Assembly: GCA_958366705.1 (NCBI GenBank)
Contig: CATXCB010000003.1
Span: 99,041-163,040, forward strand
Direction of reading: 5' to 3'
DNA: 64,000 nucleotides
DNA from: an uncultured bacterium
GTDB lineage: Bacteria; Cyanobacteriota; Vampirovibrionia; Gastranaerophilales; Gastranaerophilaceae
This document shows, piece by piece, positions 26,198 through 34,809 of this stretch. A program made the position numbers and the translations under genes. Under the pieces are notes generated by a model, which saw nothing but the letters and a program-made list of their open reading frames with translations, was not told the DNA's origin and did no database searches. Every line of letters starts with the position of its first letter. The stretch's first letter is position 1.

Positions 26198-28465
26198 CTA
26201 GAAAAATCTCAATTTATTTCTTACGCCAACAAAGCATCTTCTGCTATCACAAGGATTTTCATCTTTTTCGTTAAAACGAAGTCCTAAATTTAAACAATAA
26301 GGAGTATACTCACTAATTGAACGTGATAGACAAGCTGCCCTAGCATAAGAAACAGATTGATAAGCCAGAACTTTTCTACGATTGTTACCATCAAAGTAAT
26401 ATACATCGGTAGGAAGACTTGAAGCATCATTACCACCAACATATAAAGATACGGCAGTGGTGTTTTCTTTCTTAACACCATCCAAAGGATATCCAGGATA
26501 TACTGTACCATTAGCACCTACAAAGAATGGAAATACATCATCCCATAATGTACCTGAACCCTTATTACCGTCAATATCAACAAAAACAGTAAAACCACTA
26601 ACAGCAAATGCCACATTTTGCTTTTCATAATTAGCCTCATCTTTAATGGCAATATTAGTCAAATCAAGAGAGGCACAACAATTTCTAGCATCTGTCATTT
26701 TACCTGTCGTTAGACTTCTCTCATCAAGAGTATAACAGTTATTTTCATTTTTACAGAAATAACCCTTGCCGCCTGTTGCATCCTGACAATCCAGAATAGT
26801 TGATTTACCCTCTAAACGCATACAAACATTTTGAGCAGGGGTAACATTAGATGGATTATAAGATAAACCAGGAATAGAGGCAGATTTATCACCTAAAACC
26901 CATAATTTTAAACCATTAGATAAAACTACATTAGGTTTTAATTTAGCAAAAGCACCATCTTTACTATTTACTGATAAATATTTATTGTTATTTCCGGTGG
27001 CTGCATCAAATACCGCTTTATTATAATGAATAGTACCTTCTGAAGTAAACCCTCCGCAAGAAGAAGATTCTACATTCCAATATTTAACAATAGATTTACA
27101 GAAATTTTCACCGGAAAGAATTGGTGGCTTGGTTATACAAACTTTCCTTTCCGGATCAAATGTTGCCCCCTTTGAACAACCAACAGGGTCACAAAAAGGG
27201 TAACCCTCATTATGAAATTTCATTTCATATCCTTCAACACAAGAACAACCTGTTAAATTCTTAGTATCGTTAATACCAGTGTATACAGAATATTTTGGAC
27301 AACAAGAATTATACAACTCATCAAAATCAGTAGTACAAGATTCACATATCGAATATTTATCAGTTGTATTATTTTTAGCATATTGATTTGTTAAATCATT
27401 TTGATCCTTGCAGCAAACTTTTTCATTATTTGCGGAAAGAGAATAACCAGCTCGACATGCGCAATTGACAAAATATTGATTACCATTTTCCTCAGGGGCA
27501 TCATTAATCATATTATAATAACCATTGGCTTCACCACATGCATTAGCAGAAACAGGCTCCCTATCATAATCAAAAGATGGACCGTTACCGCCGGATGAAT
27601 TTATATAAGTAGTCTTAATTAATTTACATGTGGATTCTGTAATTCCATCTTCATCAGTTTCATTTTCAATAGTCACACTATAAGTATCATTTGACCCTGC
27701 AGGTGAAGTTGTACAATAAGCGTCAACTTTGTCTCCGCAAAGAGATTCAAAAGTTAGACTACCATTACGAATAGCATTTGTTATTGAAGGAGCTTGCTCC
27801 TCAGGAAAATTACAATTATTATTACTAAAAAATCCTAGAACTTCAGTGGATAGATTTTCTTCTGCGCATCCATCGTAGTCTTCTTCTCCATTTTCACCGT
27901 GCTCATAAAAATCGTCTTTTGTATAATATTGGTCTGAAGTTGTACCATCAGGATTTTCAATAGGCTCTTTATCTGGATTTACAATCTGCTCCCCGCCACA
28001 AACTTTCAAACGCAAAAGATAATCATCAATATCCTCCTTACTAAACAATGGATAAGTTGTAGTAGAACTATTAGCATATGATTTTGGGAACAATCTATAA
28101 AATACATAAGCCTCTGAATACGCAAATTTTGCAGCCAATAAAGACCATTTAGACTTTATTTTTGTTTTTGCCAAAACAGTATTTTTGACAACAAAATGTT
28201 CAAAATCATTATACTTATTTGCTTTTGCTAAATTTTTAGAAGCCTGCTCGGTAGATGCAATAGTATCAGGAAGAGCAGCTATCTGTCCGGCAAGTTTTTC
28301 TACCGTTCGATAGGCTAGATAATATGAATATTCAGATGATTTTCTTAGCTGTTCCTTTACTACCAAACCGCATAATGCTACAAGCACAGCAACAATTAAC
28401 ACAGCAATAGAAATTTCTGCTAAAGTAAATCCGGATTTTTTATTATTTTTAAAGAAGTTCATCAT
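26198..28465 (-). CDS. Large Cys-rich protein with a type IV prepilin leader (755 aa)
   Basis: The N-terminus (NNKKSGFTLAEISIAVLIV) is a class III prepilin signal with Gly at -1 and Glu at +5. It is followed by a pilin-like helix to about residue 60. The ectodomain is very large. Residues ~150-300 are acidic. Residues ~300-450 are rich in Cys and have an EGF-like pattern (NCACRAGYSLSANNEKVCC, TGCSCVEGYEMKF). The last 200 residues form another domain (FAVSGFTVFVDIDGNKGSG). It is thus a pseudopilin carrying a multi-domain surface module, tip-like in layout. Its function is unknown. It lies 12 nt after the transketolase gene, as third gene of an operon with a glycosyltransferase. Codon use looks like that of its neighbours. 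Confidence 0.75.
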   Translation of the reverse strand: MMNFFKNNKKSGFTLAEISIAVLIVAVLVALCGLVVKEQLRKSSEYSYYLAYRTVEKLAGQIAALPDTIASTEQASKNLAKANKYNDFEHFVVKNTVLAKTKIKSKWSLLAAKFAYSEAYVFYRLFPKSYANSSTTTYPLFSKEDIDDYLLRLKVCGGEQIVNPDKEPIENPDGTTSDQYYTKDDFYEHGENGEEDYDGCAEENLSTEVLGFFSNNNCNFPEEQAPSITNAIRNGSLTFESLCGDKVDAYCTTSPAGSNDTYSVTIENETDEDGITESTCKLIKTTYINSSGGNGPSFDYDREPVSANACGEANGYYNMINDAPEENGNQYFVNCACRAGYSLSANNEKVCCKDQNDLTNQYAKNNTTDKYSICESCTTDFDELYNSCCPKYSVYTGINDTKNLTGCSCVEGYEMKFHNEGYPFCDPVGCSKGATFDPERKVCITKPPILSGENFCKSIVKYWNVESSSCGGFTSEGTIHYNKAVFDAATGNNNKYLSVNSKDGAFAKLKPNVVLSNGLKLWVLGDKSASIPGLSYNPSNVTPAQNVCMRLEGKSTILDCQDATGGKGYFCKNENNCYTLDERSLTTGKMTDARNCCASLDLTNIAIKDEANYEKQNVAFAVSGFTVFVDIDGNKGSGTLWDDVFPFFVGANGTVYPGYPLDGVKKENTTAVSLYVGGNDASSLPTDVYYFDGNNRRKVLAYQSVSYARAACLSRSISEYTPYCLNLGLRFNEKDENPCDSRRCFVGVRNKLRFF

Positions 28466-28477
28466 ACCTCCAGTTAA

Positions 28478-29305
28478 TTATACCAATTCTAACATCGCTT
28501 GCTCATATTCATCTTTTGACGGAGCTTTGCCATGCCAACCAGCATTGTTTTCCATATAGCTGACACCTTTACCTTTTATTGTAGATGCAACAATTGCAGT
28601 TGGTTTCTCGGCTTTTTTAGCTTCTTCAATGGCATTATAAACAGCATTTATGTCATGTCCATCAATTTCTAGAACATTCCAGCCAAAAGTTCGAATTTTT
28701 TCGGACAAATTACCTAATGCTTTTACACATTCTGTATTGCCATCAATCTGTAAATTATTTCTATCTATAATAGCAATTAAATTATTTAAATTTCTATGAG
28801 AGGCCTGCATTAAAGCTTCCCACACATTACCCTCCTGCATTTCTCCATCGCCAAGAAGGACAAATACATTTGCCGGATTTTTATCAATTTTTAGGGATAA
28901 AGCTATACCGCAAGCCATAGACAGTCCCTGTCCTAAAGAACCTGTAGCTACTTCTATACCAGGACACCATAATGACGGATGTCCTTGAAGTCTTGTTCCA
29001 AGTTTTCTAAAGGTCATTAACTCGGATTTTTTTATAAAACCTAACTGGGCTAAAACTGAATAATATATCGGAGAGACATGTCCTTTGGATAAAACAAATC
29101 TATCTCGCTTATCATAATCTTTAGACAGTTTTCCTTTTAAAGAATGACGCATACACTTATGAAACAGAACTGTCATAATTTCACAAGAAGAAAGCGAGCC
29201 GCCAATATGACCGGATTGCGCGTTATAAACCATCTTGAGAACATTTTGACGATTTTCAAGACACAAATCCTGTATATGTTTAATTTCTGCATTACTCAAG
29301 TTCAT
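28478..29305 (-). CDS. Transketolase, N-terminal (TPP-binding) subunit (275 aa)
   Basis: This is the thiamine-diphosphate-binding half of a split transketolase, which interconverts sugar phosphates in the pentose phosphate pathway. The start has QSGHIGGSLSSCEI, with SKGHVSPIYYSVLA and GSLGQGLSMACG further on. The TPP motif is GDGEMQEGNVWEAL followed by NNLIAIIDRNNLQ. The fold ends at ENNAGWHGKAPSKDEYEQAM, as in other split N-subunits. The C-terminal half is coded about 24 kb away at 53327. The gene starts at the stop codon of the glycosyltransferase gene (1-nt overlap), so the two are translationally coupled. Confidence 0.92.
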   Translation of the reverse strand: MNLSNAEIKHIQDLCLENRQNVLKMVYNAQSGHIGGSLSSCEIMTVLFHKCMRHSLKGKLSKDYDKRDRFVLSKGHVSPIYYSVLAQLGFIKKSELMTFRKLGTRLQGHPSLWCPGIEVATGSLGQGLSMACGIALSLKIDKNPANVFVLLGDGEMQEGNVWEALMQASHRNLNNLIAIIDRNNLQIDGNTECVKALGNLSEKIRTFGWNVLEIDGHDINAVYNAIEEAKKAEKPTAIVASTIKGKGVSYMENNAGWHGKAPSKDEYEQAMLELV

Positions 29306-30021
29306 TATTTGTTTATTATCCTCTCTCTTATAACTTTAAATACAAATAAAGGCAGTGTTGGAAAAATTCGTTTAAACCTTTTAGGTTCTTTCACAGTTCT
29401 GTATAACCATTCAAGCCCCAAATTTTGATATATTTTTGGAGCTCTTTCAACAACTCCTGCCCAAACATCAAAACTTCCACCCAATCCAATCATAGTTGCA
29501 TCCGGCAGCATTTTTTTCAAATCATTGATAAAAAATTCTTGTTTTGGGGAGCCCAAAGCTACCAGAACCAAGTCGGGAGAAGCTTTAACCACATCAGTCA
29601 AAACTTCATTATCATCTGAAAAATAACCATCATGTGAATATACAACATTTAAATTTGAAATCTCACCATTCAAATTTTTAACAGCTTTATCAATAACTTC
29701 TGGCTTTGCACCAATAAGAGCAACAGACTTTCCAGCTTCAGAAAACTTAACAATAAGAGTTTTTCCCAGTTCAACACCAGCTATACGATGCACTTTATGA
29801 CCGAGAATTTTAAGGCCTAATTCAACTCCAATACCATCAGGAACTACTAGTTCAGCACTATTAATTATCTGTGCAAACTCCGGTAGTTTTTGAGCGTTAG
29901 AAATCATTTCAGGATTAATTGTGATAATTTGACCAGAATGTGATAATGCATAATTAACAGCTTCATCAAACGTAAAGCTATCAACATTAAAACCCAAAAT
30001 TTTAACCAAGTCTCGATCCAT
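29305..30021 (-). CDS. WecG/TagA/CpsF family glycosyltransferase (238 aa)
   Basis: This is a GT26 family enzyme that adds a sugar, often N-acetylmannosamine(uronic acid), to a lipid-linked saccharide. Family signatures are ITINPEMISNAQ, VVPDGIGVELGLKILG and the late LVALGSPKQEFFI with MIGLGGSFDVWAG. A start at 30039 is open, but a TATAAT box lies inside that extension. The ATG at 30021 (MDRDLVKILGFNVDS) is the better start and would be leaderless. It is first in the operon with transketolase-N and the 755-aa prepilin-like protein, and points to a surface glycan role. Confidence 0.88.
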   Translation of the reverse strand: MDRDLVKILGFNVDSFTFDEAVNYALSHSGQIITINPEMISNAQKLPEFAQIINSAELVVPDGIGVELGLKILGHKVHRIAGVELGKTLIVKFSEAGKSVALIGAKPEVIDKAVKNLNGEISNLNVVYSHDGYFSDDNEVLTDVVKASPDLVLVALGSPKQEFFINDLKKMLPDATMIGLGGSFDVWAGVVERAPKIYQNLGLEWLYRTVKEPKRFKRIFPTLPLFVFKVIRERIINK

Positions 30022-30027
30022 ATGTTT

Positions 30028-30033
30028 ATTATA
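30028..30033 (-). promoter_or_regulatory. TATAAT box 6 nt before the TagA-type gene start (leaderless candidate)
   Basis: A perfect TATAAT with an upstream TGG (extended -10) on the minus strand is followed by six bases and the ATG at 30021. It lies back to back with the opposite-strand promoter at 30055. Confidence 0.6.
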
Positions 30034-30054
30034 CCACATGATAAGAAATTATGC

Positions 30055-30060
30055 TATAAT
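30055..30060 (+). promoter_or_regulatory. TATAAT box 6 nt before the secreted-protein gene start (leaderless candidate)
   Basis: A perfect TATAAT with an upstream TGC (extended -10) is followed by six bases and the ATG at 30067. There is no Shine-Dalgarno sequence. Confidence 0.6.
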
Positions 30061-30066
30061 CAAAGT

Positions 30067-30900
30067 ATGAAAAAGTTTGTGTTGAAATCATTATTTACAA
30101 TATTTTTTATGTTTGCAGCTATTGGGAAAGCCCTTGCTGTAGATTTTAATGTGCTGGTATTACCAACAAACATATACTCTGTATGTGACAATTACTTTTG
30201 TTTCCCGGAGACCTCCGAAATTATCGCGGAGGATGTTATTGTTAATCTAAATTCATATAAATCAATACATGCTGCAGAGCTAGCTGAAGTTAGAACGAAA
30301 CTTTTACAACACCCGCAGCTCAAAACAGCGACAGAACAAATGTTGAAGCAATATGAACAAAATGAAAAAATAGACTTTCAAACTCTGCAACAGCTTTCAA
30401 AAGAATTTAATGTAAAATCTATTATACTCATAGCTAACTATGCAATCAATGATAAATCTTCACTTAAAAGAAATGTATGGGAAGCTTTAGAAATTTCAAC
30501 AGCATTTAAAATAACTTACCCGTTCACAATGCGTACAACTGCCGTATTGACTGATACAGTTAATAATATTGTAATGTGGAGTAATAAATACAATAAACAA
30601 TTGACAAATCAAAATGGCTACTTTAGCGCTTCTAATCAGGCACAAGCAGCCTCCCAGCTTGAAAAAATAAAACAGTATTCAAAAAACAACGTGGCTCTAA
30701 ACATTAGCCAGAATATAAATATGAGATTTTTCCCTAAAGATGTAAGAACGTTTAACATTACAAATAAGCAAAGTGATGTTACTCCACAATTTACGCCAAA
30801 TGCGCTAGAAAACTTGATAACCCCGCAAATGACAAAAGAACTACAAGAGGGACAAACAAACACTATAAATACATCTGATGACTTTATATTTGAATTTTAA
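30067..30900 (+). CDS. Secreted or periplasmic protein of unknown function (277 aa)
   Basis: A signal peptide is evident (MKKFVLKSLFTIFFMFAAIG, then KALAVDF, with cleavage likely after ALA). The mature part begins with DFNVLVLPTNIYSVCDNYFC and contains an ordered alpha/beta region to about residue 200, then a polar tail. The early strand and the segment EFNVKSIILIANYAIND recall the N-terminal domain of TolB- or CsgG-like periplasmic proteins, but I cannot assign a family. An upstream open frame reaches 30022, but the promoter box lies inside it. The 3' end overlaps a small opposite-strand gene by 4 nt. Confidence 0.7.
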   Translation: MKKFVLKSLFTIFFMFAAIGKALAVDFNVLVLPTNIYSVCDNYFCFPETSEIIAEDVIVNLNSYKSIHAAELAEVRTKLLQHPQLKTATEQMLKQYEQNEKIDFQTLQQLSKEFNVKSIILIANYAINDKSSLKRNVWEALEISTAFKITYPFTMRTTAVLTDTVNNIVMWSNKYNKQLTNQNGYFSASNQAQAASQLEKIKQYSKNNVALNISQNINMRFFPKDVRTFNITNKQSDVTPQFTPNALENLITPQMTKELQEGQTNTINTSDDFIFEF

Positions 30901-31076
30901 TCTTTCACTAATTTTATAATACTTTTTGATGAGGTATCAATCTCAGTTCTTATTTTTGAATCTAAATCTAGCATCTCCGAAATAACTTTATCAATTTTTG
31001 TACAACTATCAACAACATCAAAATAAGCAATAGTCAGAATAATAGAGAAAACAATTAATAAATATCGTTTTTTCAT
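30897..31076 (-). CDS. Small membrane-anchored protein, unknown (59 aa)
   Basis: An open frame starts with ATG at 31076 and codes for a short basic N-terminus and one hydrophobic helix (KKRYLLIVFSIILTIAYFDV). A 35-residue acidic/amphipathic tail rich in Asp and Lys follows (DKVISEMLDLDSKIRTEIDT). It looks like a small single-pass protein. There is no ribosome binding site. A weak TAATCT box stands 6 nt before the ATG, as at the leaderless genes here. It fills what would otherwise be an empty stretch before tRNA-Leu. Translation is not proven. Confidence 0.4.
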   Translation of the reverse strand: MKKRYLLIVFSIILTIAYFDVVDSCTKIDKVISEMLDLDSKIRTEIDTSSKSIIKLVKD

Positions 31077-31210
31077 ATAAAAAGATTAATTCAAAAATCA
31101 AAACTTTAATCCGCCAAAATAATAATAAGATTAGCCCGCTCTGAGCCCCCAAAATAATAAAAAACAAAAAATAAAAATTATAATATTTATATCAAAACAC
31201 ATTGTTAAAT

Positions 31211-31238
31211 AAAAAAGACCTGTAATCAGGTCTTTTTT
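31211..31238 (-). terminator. Rho-independent terminator after tRNA-Leu
   Basis: A perfect 12-bp stem (AAAAAAGACCTG/CAGGTCTTTTTT) with a TAAT loop directly follows the tRNA 3' end on the minus strand. Confidence 0.92.
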
Positions 31239-31239
31239 A

Positions 31240-31328
31240 TGGTGCCGATGGCCGGGGTCGAACCGGCACGAGGGTTGAACCTCACAAGATTTTGAGTCTA
31301 GCACGTCTACCAATTCCATCACATCGGC
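31240..31328 (-). tRNA. tRNA-Leu (anticodon CAA)
   Basis: The gene is 89 nt with a perfect 7-bp acceptor stem (GCCGATG/CATCGGC) and an encoded CCA end. The D-arm has the class II pattern TGGAATTGGTAGACG. The anticodon loop CTCAAAA gives CAA. There is a long variable arm (GTGAGGTTCAACCCTC region) and a T-loop GGTTCGACCCC. The anticodon stem has one apparent U-U mismatch (CTAGA/TCTTG). A strong terminator follows. Confidence 0.95.
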
Positions 31329-31460
31329 TTATTTAATTTTCATATAAATATAATAACAAAAAAATATTAATTTTCAAGAACTTTTTCAAATAATAGTAAT
31401 ACGACCAATTTCCCCAATTAGCCAATAGCAATAGGAAATAAAATATAAGATAAAATTTGT

Positions 31461-32252
31461 ATGAAAAAACTTATTTATCTTATAACACTATTTACAATTT
31501 TTACATCTAACGCATTTGCCACAACATTTACCGGTGGAGTTTCAAAAGTCGGGCAACAGGAAAGTAATCAAGTTATTGATGCCAGAACAAAACAAGGAGT
31601 TGATTTTGCAAAAATAACTATTCCTCAAAAGAAATTCAGGACTTACACTGACGGAAACGGTAATTTTGAACTTCAAAACATACAAATATCACAACCCACA
31701 ATCTTGAATGTCGAAAAAGAAGGCTACAGACCATTTTCGCTAACAATTAATAATGGGGAAAGCCTGAACAGTCCTATGAAGATTGAACTTGCAAAAAGTG
31801 AACCGGCAGACATATCTCTAGATACGCAAATCTTACATCTGGGAGACGACAGTTTTTCTATGAATTCAGCCAATGCTTCAGATTTTAAATTAAAATCTGC
31901 AGGGCCGTATTATTCAAAAGATTTTATAATGACTCAAAATGCCAAAAGAAGCACTAACTATCTTGTAATAGGTTCAATATTAGGAATTGATACTAAACTT
32001 GCAAAATCAATGGGACAAAACAGAATAAGAGGCGGTGCATTTTCCAGTCCGGTAGAAGTTTTTTTTAACGGACGAAAAATCGGAGAAATAAAAGTAAATG
32101 GAGACGGGCAAAAAGTAAAAATACCGAATTCCCTAATTAAAGCTGAATCGCCTAATCAAATAACAATAAAAACCGGACAAAACATGATGCCCAGCGATCA
32201 TATAGATTATGATGACATAGAGGTTTTAAATTTATCAATTCTGAGTGAATAA
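31461..32252 (+). CDS. Secreted protein with a carboxypeptidase-regulatory-like domain (263 aa)
   Basis: The signal peptide is MKKLIYLITLFTIFTSNAFA. Residues ~37-110 form a beta-sandwich of the carboxypeptidase-regulatory or CNA-B-like kind (VIDARTKQGVDFAKITI, RTYTDGNGNFELQNI, NVEKEGYRPFSLTI). The second half (residues ~120-263) looks like a carbohydrate- or ligand-binding beta domain (VEVFFNGRKIGEIKVNGDGQ, then DHIDYDDIEVLNLS). No catalytic motif is seen. It is probably an exported surface or periplasmic protein. A TAAAAT box is 4 nt from the ATG and no ribosome binding site is present. The gene is monocistronic with a strong terminator. Confidence 0.7.
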   Translation: MKKLIYLITLFTIFTSNAFATTFTGGVSKVGQQESNQVIDARTKQGVDFAKITIPQKKFRTYTDGNGNFELQNIQISQPTILNVEKEGYRPFSLTINNGESLNSPMKIELAKSEPADISLDTQILHLGDDSFSMNSANASDFKLKSAGPYYSKDFIMTQNAKRSTNYLVIGSILGIDTKLAKSMGQNRIRGGAFSSPVEVFFNGRKIGEIKVNGDGQKVKIPNSLIKAESPNQITIKTGQNMMPSDHIDYDDIEVLNLSILSE

Positions 32253-32253
32253 T

Positions 32254-32282
32254 AAAAAGTGGAACAAATTGTTCCACTTTTT
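32254..32282 (+). terminator. Rho-independent terminator between convergent genes
   Basis: The stem AAAAAGTGGAAC/GTTCCACTTTTT with a short AAATT loop lies after the secreted-protein gene. It faces ftsZ and may stop transcription from both sides. Confidence 0.88.
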
Positions 32283-32331
32283 CATACTTCCATTTGCTAT
32301 TTTACTATGTTAATTGAATATTTTTCAAATT

Positions 32332-33501
32332 TTATCTTTTCAAGAAATCAGGAATTTCAATATTTGTAAAATTATTACTTGATTCAGATAAAATAGATTT
32401 TGTTTGAGTATTAAATGCTCCGGAGAAGAAATCAGCAGCATTCATTCTATTTGGATCATTAATATCTCCTGATGCTCCAAACTTAGGTGCTGAGTTATTT
32501 TTCAATTCAAAACCTGTAGCAATAACAGTAATTTGAATTTCTCCTTGAATATTTTCATTAACTGCAGTTCCAATAATAACGGTAGCATCATCCAGTACGG
32601 CATCATGAATAATTGAAGCTGCATCACTAATTTCATGAATACCCATATCCGGACCTCCTGTGATATTAACAATAACCCCAGAAGCTCCATTAATTGAAGA
32701 TTCAAGCAATTGAGAATTGATAGCCTGCTGAGCTGCCTTGATAGCTCTGCCTTCACCTTGTGCTCTTCCAATACCCATCAACGCTGAACCTGAAGCTTGC
32801 ATTACGGTCTTAACATCCGCAAAGTCTACGTTTATAATTCCTGGAACCGTAATAATATCTGAGATGCCCTGAACACCACGAAGCAATACTTCATCTACAA
32901 TAATGAAAGATTCTTGTAATGATACTTGTCTATCTACAACTTGGAGTAATTTATCATTAGGAACAACAATCACAGCATCAACAGATTCTTTTAATTTTTC
33001 TAATCCATTGTTAGCCTGATTTTGACGTTTCTTTCCTTCCCAGGTAAACGGTTTTGTTACAACTGCAATAGTAAGAATACCCAATTCTTTAGCAATTCTT
33101 GCTACAACTGGAGCCGCACCGGTACCTGTTCCACCACCCATGCCTGCAGTTATAAATACCATATCAGCACCGTCAAGAGCTTGAGTTATTTCCTGTTGAG
33201 CTTCTTCAGCAGCTTTTTCACCAACTGAAGGGTCACCACCAGCACCTAAACCTTGTGTAGAAGAAGAACCTAACTGAATTCTATTTTTCGTCTGACCATC
33301 TGTCAAAACTTGTAAATCAGTATTCATAAGCCAGAAATCAACCCCTGACAAACCTGATCTAATCATTCGGTTTACTGCGTTTCCTCCGCCTCCGCCGACA
33401 CCTACTACTTTAATATTTGTAGGATTTGCACCCAGTCTTGATGTATGGTCATTTGATGGTTCATCTTTTCTTGCAAAGATATCTGAAACGATATTTTCCA
33501 C
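32332..33501 (-). CDS. ftsZ: Cell division protein FtsZ (389 aa)
   Basis: This is the tubulin-like GTPase that forms the division ring. The GTP-binding signature [11 protein letters not shown] lies at about residues 123-133, the T7 synergy loop NVDFADVK at about residues 224-231 and the early [14 protein letters not shown] at about residues 34-47. The C-terminal peptide [10 protein letters not shown] matches the conserved tail that binds FtsA, SepF or ZipA-type partners. The start codon is GTG, with AAGAGG about 8 nt upstream. It is monocistronic, with no ftsA or ftsQ beside it. Confidence 0.97.
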   Translation of the reverse strand: MENIVSDIFARKDEPSNDHTSRLGANPTNIKVVGVGGGGGNAVNRMIRSGLSGVDFWLMNTDLQVLTDGQTKNRIQLGSSSTQGLGAGGDPSVGEKAAEEAQQEITQALDGADMVFITAGMGGGTGTGAAPVVARIAKELGILTIAVVTKPFTWEGKKRQNQANNGLEKLKESVDAVIVVPNDKLLQVVDRQVSLQESFIIVDEVLLRGVQGISDIITVPGIINVDFADVKTVMQASGSALMGIGRAQGEGRAIKAAQQAINSQLLESSINGASGVIVNITGGPDMGIHEISDAASIIHDAVLDDATVIIGTAVNENIQGEIQITVIATGFELKNNSAPKFGASGDINDPNRMNAADFFSGAFNTQTKSILSESSNNFTNIEIPDFLKR

Positions 33502-33653
33502 TTTATTTACCTCTTAAATGTAATGTTACTTTTCCATGTTCCTAAAACATATAACTACTCACTATGTAATTATAACAATATAGTATTTTAAATAGAAAAA
33601 AAGTACAATAAATTTACTGTAATTATGAACAAAATTTAATATTAGCAAAGAGC

Positions 33654-34451
33654 TTACTTAATACACGCAGGTGAAATACCCCAGTGAAGCTTATTGCGCA
33701 AGACTGTATAGAAATCATTACCATTTAAGAGAGCAAGATTAGCACTATAAATAGACTTTGTTATTACTAAATCAGAAGTAAACGAAAAAACATCCTGCCC
33801 ATCCGCACTAACTATATATTTGTTATTAGGACAAGAAAGTATTTTAATTCTGTCACTGCTTGATACAACTATCGGGCGCGCAGAAAATGTGTGAGGACAA
33901 ATCGGAACAATAACAATCGCCTCAACATCAGGAGCAAGAACCGGCCCTCCTGCCGCCATACCATAAGCTGTAGAACCCGTTGGTGTAGAAACAATAATTC
34001 CGTCTGCAAGATATTCACAAACAAATTTGTCATTAATTTGCAAAGCGAATCTTGATGTTCTGGAAGATAAATCACCTTTTATAACAAAATCATTCAGTGC
34101 AACATTATTATTTGCTTTTAACATTAAACGTTTTTCTACTTTGTAGTTTCCCTGTAGAATCTGTTTTACAGCATAAGCAAGGTTATCACGCGAAGCTTGA
34201 GACAAAAACCCGAGACGTCCTAAATTTATACCAAATATAGGAGTTTCATATCTGGAGTAAAACCTTGCAGCTTTTAAAATAGTACCATCCCCGCCGATAA
34301 CAAAAACAAAATCGAATCCTGATTGTAAATTTTCAAGGCATAAAACTTCAGCAATGATACCATTTCCGAGCAGCAAATTGCGAAGTTCTTCCATAACTTC
34401 TTTTGAATTATCCATCAATGAATTGTAACAAATAGCATATTTCTTAGTCAT
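33654..34451 (-). CDS. nadK: NAD kinase (265 aa)
   Basis: The enzyme phosphorylates NAD to NADP. The GGDG motif is VIGGDGTILKAARF at about residues 51-64, and the second signature is PTGSTAYGMAAGGPVLAPDV at about residues 160-180. The length is normal. The ATG has no ribosome binding site. TAAACT stands exactly 6 nt upstream, so the mRNA may be leaderless. About 150 bp of noncoding DNA lies between its 3' end and ftsZ. Confidence 0.93.
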   Translation of the reverse strand: MTKKYAICYNSLMDNSKEVMEELRNLLLGNGIIAEVLCLENLQSGFDFVFVIGGDGTILKAARFYSRYETPIFGINLGRLGFLSQASRDNLAYAVKQILQGNYKVEKRLMLKANNNVALNDFVIKGDLSSRTSRFALQINDKFVCEYLADGIIVSTPTGSTAYGMAAGGPVLAPDVEAIVIVPICPHTFSARPIVVSSSDRIKILSCPNNKYIVSADGQDVFSFTSDLVITKSIYSANLALLNGNDFYTVLRNKLHWGISPACIK

Positions 34452-34457
34452 AAAACA

Positions 34458-34463
34458 AGTTTA
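34458..34463 (-). promoter_or_regulatory. -10 box 6 nt before nadK (leaderless candidate)
   Basis: TAAACT on the minus strand is followed by TGTTTT and the nadK ATG. A TTGCTA lies about 18 nt upstream as a possible -35 box. Confidence 0.45.
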
Positions 34464-34524
34464 TCTCAAATATACAAAAATTAGCAAAATATATTACAAT
34501 ATAATAACGTCATCTATTTTATAC

Positions 34525-34530
34525 TATAAT
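34525..34530 (+). promoter_or_regulatory. TATAAT box 6 nt before the GIY-YIG gene (leaderless candidate)
   Basis: A perfect TATAAT is followed by CTACTT and the ATG at 34537. There is no Shine-Dalgarno sequence. Confidence 0.55.
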
Positions 34531-34536
34531 CTACTT

Positions 34537-34809
34537 ATGAAAAAATCACATTATGTATATATTTTAGAAACCAAGAATAACACTCTTTACTGCGGATACA
34601 CTGACGATGTTGAAAAACGATTTCAGCAGCACATAGATGGGCACGGTGCTAAATACACAAGAGCAAACAAACCTGTAAAAATAGCTTATATAAAAGAATT
34701 CTCGACCAAATCCGAGGCCCTAAAAGAAGAATACCGAATTAAACACAAACTCTCCAGAGCTCAAAAACTAGAACTTATTCAGTCTGTGCAGAGCCAGAAT
34801 TTGACATAG
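34537..34809 (+). CDS. GIY-YIG nuclease-domain protein, YhbQ-like (90 aa)
   Basis: The whole protein is one GIY-YIG fold. It has YVYIL at residues 6-10, YCGYT at about residues 18-22, then VEKRFQQHIDGHGAKYTRAN with the catalytic Arg, and the late Glu in KSEALKEEYRIKHKLSRAQK. Stand-alone members of this UPF0213/YhbQ family are thought to be DNA-structure-related nucleases. Their true role is poorly known. Its 3' end overlaps the convergent secreted-protein gene by 35 nt. Confidence 0.88.
   Translation: MKKSHYVYILETKNNTLYCGYTDDVEKRFQQHIDGHGAKYTRANKPVKIAYIKEFSTKSEALKEEYRIKHKLSRAQKLELIQSVQSQNLT

Noticed and set aside
28478..29305. Transketolase N-half as a truncated pseudogene
   Set aside because: The length and end match natural split N-subunits, and a complete C-half exists at 53327.
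31131..31322. Open frame of 63 codons on the minus strand
   Set aside because: It overlaps the tRNA-Leu gene and its terminator almost completely, so it is an artefact of the RNA gene.
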